A stretch of DNA of 64,000 bases from the NCBI GenBank assembly GCA_037367355.1, contig CM074703.1:3100001-3164000 (forward strand), written 5' to 3'. How positions within the stretch are numbered: position 1 is the stretch's first letter; every line of letters begins with the position of its first letter. The notes beneath the pieces were generated by a model. That model saw only the letters and a program-made list of their open reading frames with translations, ran no database searches and was not told where the DNA came from. Positions 32,965 through 44,811 of the stretch are shown here, piece by piece. This DNA is from Neoscytalidium dimidiatum (Eukaryota > Ascomycota > Dothideomycetes > Botryosphaeriales > Botryosphaeriaceae). A program made the position numbers and the translations under genes.

Positions 32965-34753
32965 GGCGATTGCCTGGCGTCTGCAATGCTCCACGCCTTT
33001 TTTTTTTTTTTGCTCTCTTTTCCTCGGCCTCTTTCTTTCCACCGTCCCTACTCACTGGATTGACCGTTGCTCGAGCAGCTCGAAGGATCACGGTCTGCCG
33101 CAGCAACTTCGGTCCCAGTACCCTAGCCCTTCTCAGCCAGCAATGGACCCTTCCTCCCAATCAACCCGAACGCAGCAGTGCCCACAGCCCCCCGTAACCC
33201 GAGCAACGAGAACACACTTACGACACCAAACCGTCAACGACAACAGGCAACCCGCAAAAAAAAAGCAAAGCGTCCCCGCGAATAGCAACCAAGCAAGTTG
33301 TCGTGGTTTGTGTGTGTGGCGAAAGAAGGAAGCGCGAGACCCACTTTCGGACCCCAGATCTTCCCGAACAGGCAAACACCAAACAACAGGTCCCTTGCTC
33401 TTCCCGAGTCGTAACCCCAGGTCAAAAACGCTCAACCGGTCAAGCACTGTTGCTGGGACGATGGGATCCCCCTCCCCCTTCTTCGACCAGAAAAGGTGGC
33501 CGAAAAGCACCGTTGACTTCTCTTTCCGTCGTCCTGAAACCAGGGATCGACGTACGGCGTAAGTCCGGTGGGCGGGCGACGAGATCTGGTCCGAGAAGGG
33601 AACGGGATACGTATGTGGGATGAGGGCGCGAGAGTGGACAGCGGAGGGTGAGAGAGTGTCAGGTGCCGGTATGCCCGTTGTCCAGTTCCAAGGTTCAATA
33701 AAAGTGGGGGCCAGCGCTCGCTCCTTTGCTATCCTTGTTGCAAAAGCGAGCGAACGCAACGCACGGGGACTGTTTACACTGCAGGGTGCGTGTGTGCGTG
33801 TGTTTGTGTGACGTGAGGAGCGAGAAGGAAATGCGAAGCAGGAGCGGTGGTCCGTGACGTGCGGCGTGCGCGATGAAGCGTGTTCGCGAGGCGTTCGTGA
33901 CGCGAGCGTACCGTGTTGGTGCCGCAGCCCGTATCGTGATCTCGATGACAACAAAGACCGGCGCTGCGGATCTTGGGGGAAAGGAATCCTTACCGAGGCA
34001 TCTGCGTTCTAGCCATCAAAACAACACTATTTTCTGCAATCATCACGCCATTGACTTTTTGCCATTAAGCTCAAGAAAAAGTCCGAGAGAACGTAGTTCG
34101 TGAACCGTTGAGCCGAGCAATCATGTCTGGACATTCAGCCCTTCCGTCAGTGGCAGACCAAGCACGCGCAACACCATCATGACACCCCTAAAACGCATAG
34201 CACGTCCGAAAGAGTTGACCAATCCGCTCATCAAAAAATCAATCAACCCCTCGCGAAATCCGTCAACGCCATGCACGTCACCAACACCCAGGAAACAAGA
34301 CTCCCCATTTCAGTAGAAAAAGTGTACATGACCCCAGCCAGCCAGCAAGCCATGAAAAGCCAAGCCTCCCACCCTACCCGTTTCTTATATGAAGAAAGAA
34401 AAAGGTATTAAGTCTAACACAAGGTAAACCATTGCTTATGAATGACCACCGGTGTGTATTGGCTTTTTTATGCCTGCTCGCCGCTGAAGATCTACCTTAG
34501 ACATAGCCAGAAGGGGATTTTATCCAGGGAATAAAGAGCAGCCGGTCTTGCGCCCCGCGATTACGCCGCCAGCCCCCGCATGAAGTGAATAAACAATTCA
34601 GACCATTTCCCAATCCGTATTACGCCGATGATGAGGAGCAATAGAACAATGCATAACCCACATTCTTGGGTCGTCAAACCGCCCACAGTATCGTGTTCGT
34701 TGAGGATCATGAGCACAGAACATAAGGAGAAGAAGTCGCGCCAACAAGCACCA
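32965..34753. other. Long intergenic region upstream of HIT gene
   Basis: About 1.8 kb. It has a poly-T tract at about 32999-33012 and long overlapping frames on both strands with basic, Ser/Arg-rich, non-protein-like composition. I see no gene; it should hold the HIT promoter and the cyclin B 3' UTR. Confidence 0.5.
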
Positions 34754-36445
34754 CTACGACGTTGTAGTAGACTTGGTAGGCTTGGCCTCCTTTGCCGCGC
34801 TGACCGGCTCCACGCAATACTTCTTGGCCCACTGGCGGAGGACAATCGAGGCTGCAGCCATCGTTAGCAACGGGCGATGTAGAGAGTGAGAACACAGATT
34901 AACTTACCCTTGAGGAACTTCTTGCTGGCGTACTTCTTGAAGAAGGCCTCGTGGACGACAGGAGCCTTGAGGTAGTCGATCATGAGATCAAGGACGGGCT
35001 TGATCTCCTCCTCGGTGTAGCCAGCGTAATGAGCAAGAACAGCGTCCCACTCGCCCCGATCAAGGACTAGACGCGCCAAGTACATAGCAGCAGCAGAGAT
35101 CTGACTGGGCGGGTAGGCAATGAAGCGGTGGTCAAGGCAGCTAATCTCCAAGAGGTACTTGCCAAGAGTACGAGTCTGAATGTCGTAGTTGTCGGCCTTC
35201 GATATCCTGCGGAGGAAGTTCATCGGATTGGGGTAGCTCAGGTCATAGTCCAGGGCGGCGAGAACGAAGCGCTCAGCACTCAGAATCTCCTCCTCCGTAA
35301 AGCCATCATCGGCGACGTGACGGAAGTTCTGGACATGGGGAGAGAGGACCTCTTCATACTTGGAAGCAATGAACATGGCAGTGACGCCCACGAGCTGGAG
35401 ACGGTCGAGCTGGACGATCTTTCGCGACAGGAAACGGTCGATGATGTTGACAGCCAGGAAAAGTGTCTCGGGGAGAAGGCGGAAACGGGTGTGAACCTCA
35501 AGCAGCCAATCAACCAGGATGCCACGCATCTTCCACTCGAGCTCAGACTGGTTCTCCATGTAGTCGGGGTTGGCCATGGTCGCAAGCTCCAGCTCTCTCA
35601 AATAGTCAAAGATCTCACAAACGTATTCAGAAACCATCAGAGGATCATTGGCGTCCTCCTCATCGAGGTCGGGAATCTCGGGCACGGCATCGTACTTCTC
35701 CTCGTAAGTCTCCTTAACTTCGAGAGCAGCCTTAGCGGGCGCAGTCTCGGCCTTCGGGGAGGCCTCAACAGCGGGTTCCGAAACCTTAACTTCCGTCTTG
35801 GACTTTGTGGTCTGCTTAGCAGCGGGTGCAACGTTCTCGCTGGCCGGAACCTCCTCCTCCTCCTCTTTGATCGTCTCCTTGGTGGTAGTCGTGACACGCT
35901 TCTTGGTCGCGCCACCAACCGCGCCGGAACCGCTGGCAGGACGCTTGACGGTAGCCTTCTCCTTAGAACCGAGGACAGAACGCGTCGAAGTCGTCTTGGA
36001 AGCCTTCGTAACGCCGGTGGGAGCAGCAGCCTGCGCGACAGCGCCGCGCTTGGCGGCCAAGGGCTTCTTCACCTCCTTGCCATCCTTTCCACCCTTCGCA
36101 TCACCAGCCTCGCCCTTCGCGTTCGTGACATCACCTAACGCGTTCCTCTTCCGAGTAGTGGTGGCGGCAGTCGTGGTCTTCTTGGTAGCGATCTTCTTGG
36201 GCGGGTCGGCAGCAGAGGCCTCGTGCGAGGAGGTCAACGCGGCAGCCTTGGCACGCGTAAGACGTGTCGTTCCCGCGTTTTCATCATTCTCGTTGGTGAC
36301 GGTACGACGGCCGGCAGGCCGTGCCTAACATGCAGTGTTAGATGGGACGTGATGGACGTGTTGTGATGGGGGGTGGTGCGTCATGGGTGACCGGGGTCAC
36401 GGGTGTTTTGTTTACGCGAGGAGTTGGAGTACTTACGGGAGGCAT
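34754..36445 (-). CDS. G2/mitotic B-type cyclin (NimE/Cdc13 type)
   Basis: Three exons, 36445-36437, 36324-34908 and 34851-34754, give 507 residues. The first coding exon is only nine bases (MPP); it was chosen because MPPARPAGRRTV is the usual B-cyclin N-terminus and the donor GTAAGT is perfect. A destruction box RNALGDVTN lies at 63-71. A long Lys/Thr/Ala-rich linker precedes the cyclin boxes, with hallmark MRGILVDWLLEVHTRFRLLP and FIASKYEE. The C-terminus ends with the second box and a short basic tail supplied by exon 3 (the frame read straight through exon 2 ends wrongly). It activates Cdk1 to drive entry into mitosis and is then degraded through the APC/C via the D-box. Confidence 0.96.
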
Positions 36446-37401
36446 TGTTGATGATTATAGCAAAGCTAGTGCAATTGGGAATCTCTGGGTATCGTAGCTG
36501 GTGAAAAACTGAAGCCGAAGGCTCTAACGGACGTGGATGCTGTGGATAGGGTCTGTTGATGGGGCGGAGGTCAGCATTTCCGGATTCGGCGAAAAAGTCA
36601 ACATGACGCATTAGGACGCGACGCACATCTATCGTTACGACGGTAGCGGTAGCAGCGAGAATAGGCGGCGGTCGAGCAGGTTGTTTGTGAAATGCGGGGA
36701 GCATGCAGTACCTGTACACGCTCCAGAGGTATGGTGGTGACGGAAGGCAGAGGGCGGGGATCGCGCGGCGGGTTAAGAAAAACCAGGAGTAAAAGCGCGA
36801 CCGACGTGGAGCGAAGGACGAGCTCGGCGGAGGCGCAGGCTAGATGCAGAGAGAGGTGGTTGCGTTGCGGGGAGCCGACTAGCGGAGGGGAGTATTTGAG
36901 GAAGTCGCTGTGGTGGAAAGCGAGTTTGTTGTTATGCGGCTTACTCACTAGCGCGTAGGGCCGGGCGCTGTGAGCACTTTGCGAGGGTCGCCAACCGGGC
37001 AACCGTAGTGCGGCAGCCAACAGCGACCACAAGCGAAGCGACACGCGACGACCGCAAGCTCTGCTGCACGCCCTCGGCCGTTCCAGGCGTGAACAAACCT
37101 GGGATTTGTACTTGCTGGGGCTTCACGCGAGCAACTTGCAATATATGCAACAATGACGTTGCCAGGTGCCAGTGGGCGGTCAGCAGCGCGTTTGTGACGC
37201 CGCAACGCGTGATGGCCCGAAAAGCCGTTACGCTGGATGCGGTAAAGCGTGCTCGTGCGACGGCCGCGCGATAGATTTCTCGACATCCTAGTCTACCAGC
37301 ACCTCAACCTCCACCAAAAGGCACCGCCGCCTAGCCCATTTCTCAATATCCTCCGTACGCCTCCAATGGGACCCTAAACACGAAAACGCCCCCAACCACA
37401 G
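36446..37401. promoter_or_regulatory. Divergent region, cyclin B and uL2m
   Basis: About 950 bases with both promoters and the cyclin B leader. Frames in it are short and unconvincing; no other gene seen. Confidence 0.5.
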
Positions 37402-38585
37402 ATGCTGCAACCCCGGGCTGCCCTGCGCCGGGCTGGCCTTACCACCAGCTGCCTCGTCAACTCCATCCGCACTTACGCCGCTGCGTCGGCCTCCGCCCGT
37501 ACTACCGCTGAGAACCCCGTCAAGCCGAGAGTGGCCACCCCCGAGGTCCAGTTCCAGAGCAATGCTCCGTCGCGGAAGACCGGCACCATCCAATTGAAGA
37601 CCTACAAGCCTCGAACGCCTGGCTTGCGGCACCTGAGACGGCCGGTCCACGACCATCTGTGGAAGGGCCGGCCATACAAGAATCTCACCTTTCCGAAGAT
37701 CGGACAAGGCAAAGGTGGCAGGAACAGCTCTGGCCAAGTTACAGTAAGACATCGTGGAGGTGGTCACAAGCGGAGGATACGCATTGTTGACTTTAAGCGT
37801 CAAGAGCCTGGCCGGCAGGTTGTGGAGCGCATTGAGTATGATCCTAACCGTAGCGCGCATATCGCGCTCCTAAAACACACGAAGACCGAGAAGTTGAGCT
37901 ACATCATTGCCGCTGAGGGCATGATGCCTGGCGACGTTGTCGAGAGCTTCTTGTCTGGCATCCCCGCTGATCTGCGCAAGACCATGGGTGGCACTATTGA
38001 TCCCGGTATGCTTGCGGCGAAGACTGCTTTCCGAGGCAATTGTCTGCCTCTGCACATGGTGCCGCTCGGTACCCAGGTGTTTTGCATCGGTTCAACGAAG
38101 AACAAAAAGGCCGTATTCTGCCGCAGTGCTGGTACCTACGCGACCGTTATCTCAAAGGGAGAGGTGGGCAAGAAGGTCAGAGACGTCACGGTCCGCCTCC
38201 AGAGCGGAGAGCTCAGAAGATGTGACAAGGATGCTTGCGCCACTATTGGAGTTGCCAGCAACGTTCATCACCATTTCAGACAACTCGGAAAGGCTGGTAG
38301 ATCACGATGGTTGGGCAGGAGGCCGTCGGTGAGAGGTGTGGCTATGAACGCTGCTGACCACCCTCACGGTGGTGGTAGAGGTAAATCCAAGGGTAATGTC
38401 CACCCGGTCAGCCCTTGGGGAGTACCGGTACGTCCAAGTCTGTTCTTCTGTGCGTTTTATGTGAGTGCTAACATATACCATAGGCCAAAGGTGGTTACAA
38501 GACACGGAAGAAGAGGAATCCAAACAAGTGGGTGGTGCAGGAACGGCCCAGGAACCAGGGCAAGAGGAGGTCGAAGAACAAATAG
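37402..38585 (+). CDS. Mitochondrial ribosomal protein uL2m (Rml2 type)
   Basis: Two exons, 37402-38427 and 38484-38585, give 375 residues. A mitochondrial presequence (MLQPRAALRRAGLTTSCLVN) is followed by the L2 N-terminal RNA-binding fold and the C-terminal KOW-like domain. The peptidyl-transferase-centre loop is intact: NAADHPHGGGRGKSKG with the conserved histidine, then SPWGVP-AKGGYKTR across the splice junction. uL2 supports subunit joining and peptide-bond formation in mitochondrial ribosomes. The intron at 38428-38483 is required because the frame read through it loses the basic C-terminal tail. Confidence 0.95.
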
Positions 38586-39240
38586 AGGAGACCAGGAGAC
38601 TACGCATTTCAGTTGTACGATTTCTTGGCTGTATATTATCTGCGTGGAGGAATATCGAGACTTGTGCAGACAAATTCCAATATCAGCGGGCCATACCCTT
38701 CTTGAATTAAGAGAAGGATCGAGAGGGATGGGACTTGATGGTATGTGAAGAGCTCTAATATTCTCGGCATGGTTAATGCCCGATATGGTAAAATCAGAAA
38801 GCAACATCTCCATATCGAGATGCTACTAACATTAGCATGTGCCCGACATATGTGTTACGATCTACCAACTGGACTCCTTCCCATGTTGATATTTGACTTA
38901 AGTCAATCGCGGAGATAATCTGAATTTGTCTGTGATGCTGTGTGAGGGTGACGGCTAGTGCGGGTTACCACGAGGTGCGCACGGACACATGTGGTGAGGC
39001 TCCGAGGCAACAGCGCCAAGGCCTACCGGCAACACCTGGACTGCGAGATCGACATCCCACTTCAACCTGTCACTGCCATAACAAAGTGCCTGTACCGGCC
39101 TCCGGTGTCGCGCGCACTGTACCTTCCGTACTGCCTAAAATCTCCGTTCCTCTTGGGAGGCCTTGCGCGCATTAGCTTGACGCGTTTCTGGCTTTTCCTG
39201 CCCCACCAGCCTCTCGACCACCCGTCAGTCGGCAGCAACC
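38586..39240. other. Intergenic region before CK2 beta
   Basis: About 650 bases; uL2m terminator and CK2 beta promoter. A pyrimidine-rich stretch precedes the CK2 beta ATG. No gene seen. Confidence 0.5.
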
Positions 39241-40605
39241 ATGGACGACTTCAACAGCGAGACCGACAGCGACTACACCAGCTACTGGCGCGATTGGGTA
39301 GGTGCATTTCTCTTGCTTTCATCCCTCTCTGCGTTCCCCCGACCGGGCCTTCAGAGATCTCCATCAACGCCTGCGCCCCACCGCTCGACTCGCGACATGC
39401 CGCCGGGCCCAACCACCGACCATGTCGACTTCCGACGAGACCGATGAGCGCTTCGCCTTCTCGCGTCAGGATCTTGCAGCGGTCAGCAACGCAAACTCCG
39501 CGCGCGAACTGCCTTGTCTGGGACGGGAAGCCACGTGGGACACACAAGAGACCATGAATCACGAGCGCACCAATCGCTTTGAGCGCGAGGCTCTGGAATA
39601 CTCCACCGGACAGAGTCTGCCTATAATGCATCCTTCGGATGGCCAGTCTTCTTCGTCCTCTGAATATGGCTTCCCTTTGCCCGGCGCTGAAATGGCGGTC
39701 ATCCCAGCTTTCCTCTGAAAAGATAACGAGTTCCCGGGATCCCACAGTCCGATGCGAATCGGGGGAACTTCTTCGAGCAGGGCTTGTCTCATTTAAGCTA
39801 TCTCTTCGAATACATGCTGACTTTGGTGAATGCAGTTCATTTCCTCTCGTGGTAACGAGTATTTCTGCGAAATCGACGAGGAGTACCTCACCGACAGATT
39901 CAACCTCACCGGCCTGAACACCGAAGTCCAATACTACCAATATGCGCTAGATTTGGTCACAGACGTCTTCGATCTCGACTGCGATGATGAGATGAGAGAG
40001 GCAATCGAAAAGTCGGCAAGACACCTTTACGGCCTGGTGCACGCAAGGTACATTGTCACTACGCGAGGCCTGGCGAAAATGGTATGTACAACTTGGTGTT
40101 CACCCAGCTCGGACCTGTTACATTGACTTGAAGACAGCTGGAGAAGTTCAAGAAGGCCGACTTCGGCAAATGCCCGCGCGTGATGTGCGAAGCTCAACCC
40201 CTGCTTCCCATGGGTCAATCCGACGTCCCCAACACCTCTCCAGTGAAGCTCTACTGTGCTCGCTGCGAAGATCTCTACAATCCCAAGTCCTCGCGTCATG
40301 CCTCCATTGATGGCGCTTACTTCGGAACGTCTTTCCACAACATCCTCTTCCAGGTCTACCCCGCCATGCTTCCACCCAAGTTCCAACGTCGTTACGAACC
40401 CCGTGTTTTCGGCTTTAGGGTGCATGCTGCCGCAGCTCTACAGCGGTGGCAAGACGAGCGTAGGGAAGACATGAAACAACGGCTAAGGAAGAGCGGTGTC
40501 GAAGTCGGTTTCGAGGACGAGGATGACGAAGGTGACCTAGAAGACATGGACGAGGAAATCGAGGGCTACGAGGGAGCCCTCGCGGCAAGAGACCAGCAGC
40601 TGTAA
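39241..40605 (+). CDS. Casein kinase 2 regulatory subunit beta
   Basis: Three exons, 39241-39297, 39836-40081 and 40138-40605, give 256 residues. The family signature is nearly complete: MDDFNSETDSDYTSYWRDW, then FISSRGNEYFCEIDEEYL, an acidic loop DLDCDDE, and the zinc finger with cysteines 113, 118, 141 and 144 (CPRVMC, CARC) that makes the beta dimer. The C-terminus is acidic. CK2 beta dimerises, docks two catalytic subunits and steers substrate choice in nucleus and cytoplasm. The first intron is 538 bases, about ten times the local norm, and contains a 98-codon ATG frame that looks protein-like. Confidence 0.97.
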
Positions 40606-43097
40606 AATTACTTTTCTTCCTTCACACACACTCACACAACAATCACACACAAACGACTCCCGGATGGCAGGCGTTTTCTGGGTATCCATTCGCAGAGCCT
40701 GGGCGAGGGCTCGTTAGGCATTTTGTCGGCGTCGGGGGGAACGGATGGAAGGAGGGAGGGAAAGGACCGTGAATATGTCAATCGGTTTGCGAAAACCAAA
40801 AGAGACGCCGGTGAAGTGGTGGGACACACCTTTTGATCAATGATACCGAGATAGCGAAATGCGATAGACACGGTTTTAGACGCATCATCATCAAAGGGAC
40901 CATTGTTGGCTAATGTGTGTGAGGCACGAAGGGGAGGAGATAGGTGAGAACATCGCATCAAGTCGGGCTTCTAGCGTGAAACGTGGCGTTATTTTTTCCG
41001 GTAATGTCTCTGCGGATAAGCTCTGAAGGAGCTGATTTGCGTCGTTGATTGCACAGAAGATAATGGAGAAACTCCCAGCCATATACTGTTCGAAATTACC
41101 GTGGTGTGCCCTTTCCTTCTCTCTTGGCCGACCTTCATGGAAATAAGTTTCCCAGGGAGGCATTCAGATCGATCCAGGCACCAGAGTGCACAGCTTTCGT
41201 TACTGGCCACCAAGTGGTAAACATCTCTGTTTCGTGAATTTACTGTGAACTTCCGTATATAAAAGGCATTGAATTTGTGCCGTCAAGGCTCGTTCACTTG
41301 TACCTGCTATTGATAAGTTCATTTCCCATTCACGATTTCCATTACCTATTCTATTAGCCCAGAAAGTAATTTTCCGGTGTTTGAAATCTTCAAGATCCTT
41401 TCTGAAATATTTCTACTTACAGAGTCGTTGTGTTGGCCTTGTCATTGCGTTGCTCTCGAAATTCTAATGGAAAACAGGATATAAGAGATGTCAGACGTGT
41501 TGTAAGGGTGTATTATACAGGGTCTTGCTGGTATACCACCTAGAAGTAGAGAGAAAAATTTCAATCTTAGTGGAGTTGAACAGTCAGGGATGGTAATGAG
41601 AGTTATATAAAATGCAAAGATTCACAATGGGACCTTTACGAGGAAACTTCACGAAAGCTGAATCACCTTCAAAAATTCCGGTCAAAAAGGACAGCTGATG
41701 AGGTGATATCGGGGTAGCTCATCAACTAAAAAGGACTAGACACGACCAGAAACACCTGCAGTGGAGGCAACAATCAAAGAATAGACATCTGCGGTGTAAC
41801 AGGGATGCAATAGGGGGACGATCAATGCTCGATACGGAAGCCAAGCAGCCAAGTATACACAACGATCTTGTCTTCTTGAACAAACACTCTTCCCAGTATT
41901 CAAGGATCCTGATTAAACAAATCAACTTCGAGAAGTGTCGGAAATTCTCTAAGGGATGGCAGAAGTCAAGCTATATTATGAAAGTGACATGGATACAATG
42001 CAATTCCACGTCTTGTTCTGCGTTTTGGCGCGAAATGAAAGTGTGTCCGCGATACCACAGCTTTCCCCGACACGATGCCGTACCAGCTTTTCTGTTCACA
42101 TTATTTGAAAAAAGATCAGCAGTTTCCTCCACTGACTTCTCGCAGTGGAGGATCAGGAGATGCCTCGCATGCATTCACGAGAAGTGTTGCTCCCGGGATT
42201 GGAGCATTTATCCGGAGGCAAAGATACGCCAAGGAAAGCCAATCGCACCAAAACGGACGCGCCATATCCCTTGTCGGACACTGTCAAGGCACGTTATCGT
42301 GCGAGTCTGACGTACTACGCATAAATATCTCGTAGCACGCGGCCGGACATTCAAGGGCCCGGCAACCAAGGATTGTGTTCGTGTGGAGGGCTGAACGGTC
42401 AAGCGCAAGCAACGCGCTATACCTATATTGAAGAATAGTTCAACTCCACCAAGCGCAAGGGATCCCGCCGTTGCAGCCCTAGCTTTATACGGAGACGAAA
42501 AGCCTGGTAGCCTTGCAACCGAAAGAATGGCCGGGGCCATGTACCAACAGTGCTCAGCAGAGCACAGGAAGGAATCCAAGACGCATTGCAGGTAGCGATC
42601 GACTCATTGCACGAGCTGCTATTCGCGTGCAGGTTCCTTGGGGAACAGGAGATATGCGGTCTTGGAAAGGAACGGAAAAATGGGCGGAAAATCGTACGTG
42701 GACGGAATGGGCCGCAGACGGCAGCGGCGGCTGCAGGGAAGGGCGTACAAGAAATCTCGACTGACCGCTGGGGCGAGGGAGGACTGTGATTGGCGTCTAC
42801 TCAGCCACGACAAGCGCGTGTGATGATACCGCAGCGTGATAGCTGCTGCGAGGGCGGGCTGGGTTGGGCCTAGCCGTGGAAATATTGGCCGACATAACGT
42901 CAGGATGCTTCGGTTATGCGAGGCCACGTCTTTGCGGCCAATTACTTGCAGGGAACAGAGCAGCCCCGCGCTAAACGTCAGCGCCCGACGTGGGGCCTTC
43001 CTTGCCCATCACCGATCTTCGCTCTTGCCCTTCAGCCCCTCCCTCCCTCATACAACACCTTCACTCACTCCTCCACCACGCCCTCAACCACCCCAAA
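40606..43097. other. Long intergenic region, no supported gene
   Basis: About 2.5 kb. Begins with a CA-rich tract at 40625-40650 in the CK2 beta 3' flank, then an AT-richer stretch (41200-42000) and a GC-richer part leading to the Tma20 promoter. No protein-like frame, repeat or RNA gene recognised. Confidence 0.5.
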
Positions 43098-44105
43098 ATG
43101 TTCAAGAAAGAGTGCGCTGCCCCTAGCTACAGCTGCTGACCCGCCTCAATGCTGACCGCGAGCTTTCCCCAGCATCTCTGCCGGTGCGAAGACCAAGGTC
43201 AAGTCGTCTGTCCAGCGAGGCATTCGGACCAAAGTCGCTGAGCAGTATCCTTTGCTTGAACCCTACCTCGACACCATAATACCCAAGAAGGAGCAGCTAG
43301 ACCTGGTCAAGCTGTACGTTGCGCCCTCGTTTTTCCCCATCTTGCCCGCTCTCAACACATCACGGCTGCTCGCGGCACCTCAGCCTGCAGCCTGACTCAC
43401 ACCACCACCACCTCAGCCGTGGACGGCGTGCCAGTCAGCCTCGTGCTCGGGATGAAGACAAAAAGAGCTCCAAAAGACCCAATCTATGCTCGTCCTTTGG
43501 TTTTCCGGCCTTGGGCTTGAAGCTTTCGTGTTTCATGTGCGAGGCTGGAGCTAACCGGGAGCGGGTCGATGAGGAATTCAAAGCTTGATCTAATCAGACC
43601 TCACCAACTTGATTTTCCTCAACACCGCACCACGTCACCCCACAAGGCATGTGCTGACATCGGAAATCTCGGCAGACCTGACCGCGTCTCGCTATACGCC
43701 CTCAACAATGTCCCTCTCTTCTACCAGCACATGGACGATCCTCTGATTCCCCACCTCTCCCTCGTCCATAAATACCCTGCCTGCTTCAAGCGCGTCCGCA
43801 TCGACCGTGGTGCCATCCGGTTTGTCCTCTCAGGTGCCTCGCTCATGGCCCCTGGCCTCACTTCTCCCGGTGGTCGTCTCCCAAACTCCGGGGCCCCAAA
43901 CGAAGCCGACGAAACGATGCGATATGGGAAAGAGGACATACCGGCGGGGGAAGTGGTAGTAGTGGAGGCGGAGGGAAAGGAGAATGCCTGCCTTGTGGGC
44001 CCTTTAAAAGTGGGAACTTCGGAAATCAAGGCGAAGAAGAAAGGAGTTGCGATGGACCAGGGCCATTATTTAGGGGATGGCCTTTGGAAGATGCGCCTGG
44101 ACTAA
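43098..44105 (+). CDS. Translation machinery-associated protein, MCT-1/Tma20 type
   Basis: Three exons, 43098-43111, 43173-43313 and 43676-44105, give 194 residues. Exon 1 is 14 bases. The spliced start MFKKDISAGAKTKVKSSVQRG and the block QYPLLEPYLDTIIPKKEQL are the MCT-1 N-terminal domain; the PUA domain follows with IDRGAIRFVLSGASLMAPGL and HYLGDGLW near the end. The protein pairs with DENR/Tma22 and acts on 40S subunits in tRNA removal, recycling and reinitiation. Compared with the family there is an insertion of about 25 residues in the PUA domain (GGRLPNSGAPNEADETMRYG region). The 362-base second intron is long; its end was fixed by the alignment LVKL-PDRVSLY. Confidence 0.93.
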
Positions 44106-44811
44106 CATCACCTTCGTCGCCCACCTCATCTTCCTCCGACGACTCCTTCGAGTCCATGAGCGAGGCTAGCTGGGGCGGCTGCAGCAGCGACAGCTTCGGC
44201 CACGATTGCTTGATCTGCGACGGCCACTGCGAGGTGGGCGACCCGTGGGCGATGGACACGTCTTGGTGAGTCGGGATCTTTCTGGATTTTGTTAAAAGGG
44301 GTTTGGCTCGGACAGACTTGAAGCCTGCGGGAGTGGTGAACTCGCGGCAACGACGCCCTCAATACGATTTGAGGTGCGTAGAGAGCATTCCCATAGCGAT
44401 GATCATGATTTCAACTATTTCTTCCCTTCACGACGAAAAGTAGATAGACTTATACTCCAAAACCAGTACGTCGATGACTATTTCCGACGTAGATGAAATT
44501 CTATTCATTTAAGCAGCCGAACACGCTTAGACGTCGTGGAAACTTACAACCTGTGCAACATGCCTCACCGCTGTCTTGAAACAAGAGACGCAAATGTGCC
44601 TTGTGTGATGATAACATAAATCTTTGCTTATGCCAAGCAGTTGTTGCCTTGATGTCTCTCAGACTGCTATCAGGGACCACCAGTTCACCGCGTGGTATCT
44701 CAAAATATAACCCCTCATTGTCGCGGTGAATTTCCGGATGTAGGAAAACGATTTGAAAAGCGAAGGGTGAATTCGCGGAGAAAACCAACCAAGCACTCTC
44801 CTTCCGTCCCT
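44106..44811. other. Convergent 3' region with small Cys-rich frame
   Basis: About 700 bases between Tma20 and Sgt2, which converge. It includes an ATG frame of 37 codons at 44156-44269 with four Cys and two His in its core (HDCLICDGHCEVGDPW). No other gene seen. Confidence 0.45.

Noticed and set aside
32705..33562. 285-codon plus-strand frame upstream of cyclin B
   Set aside because: First part is antisense to the HIT gene; the rest is basic, Ser/Arg-rich and lacks protein texture.
33133..33954. 273-codon minus-strand frame
   Set aside because: Overlaps another long frame on the opposite strand in the same intergenic DNA; no ATG-led domain or homology that I can see.
35128..36138. 336-codon plus-strand frame
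   Set aside because: Antisense to cyclin B; Leu/Arg/Gly-rich with no domain.
39251..39940. 229-codon minus-strand frame across the CK2 beta intron
   Set aside because: Antisense to CK2 beta coding and intron DNA; no recognisable motif.
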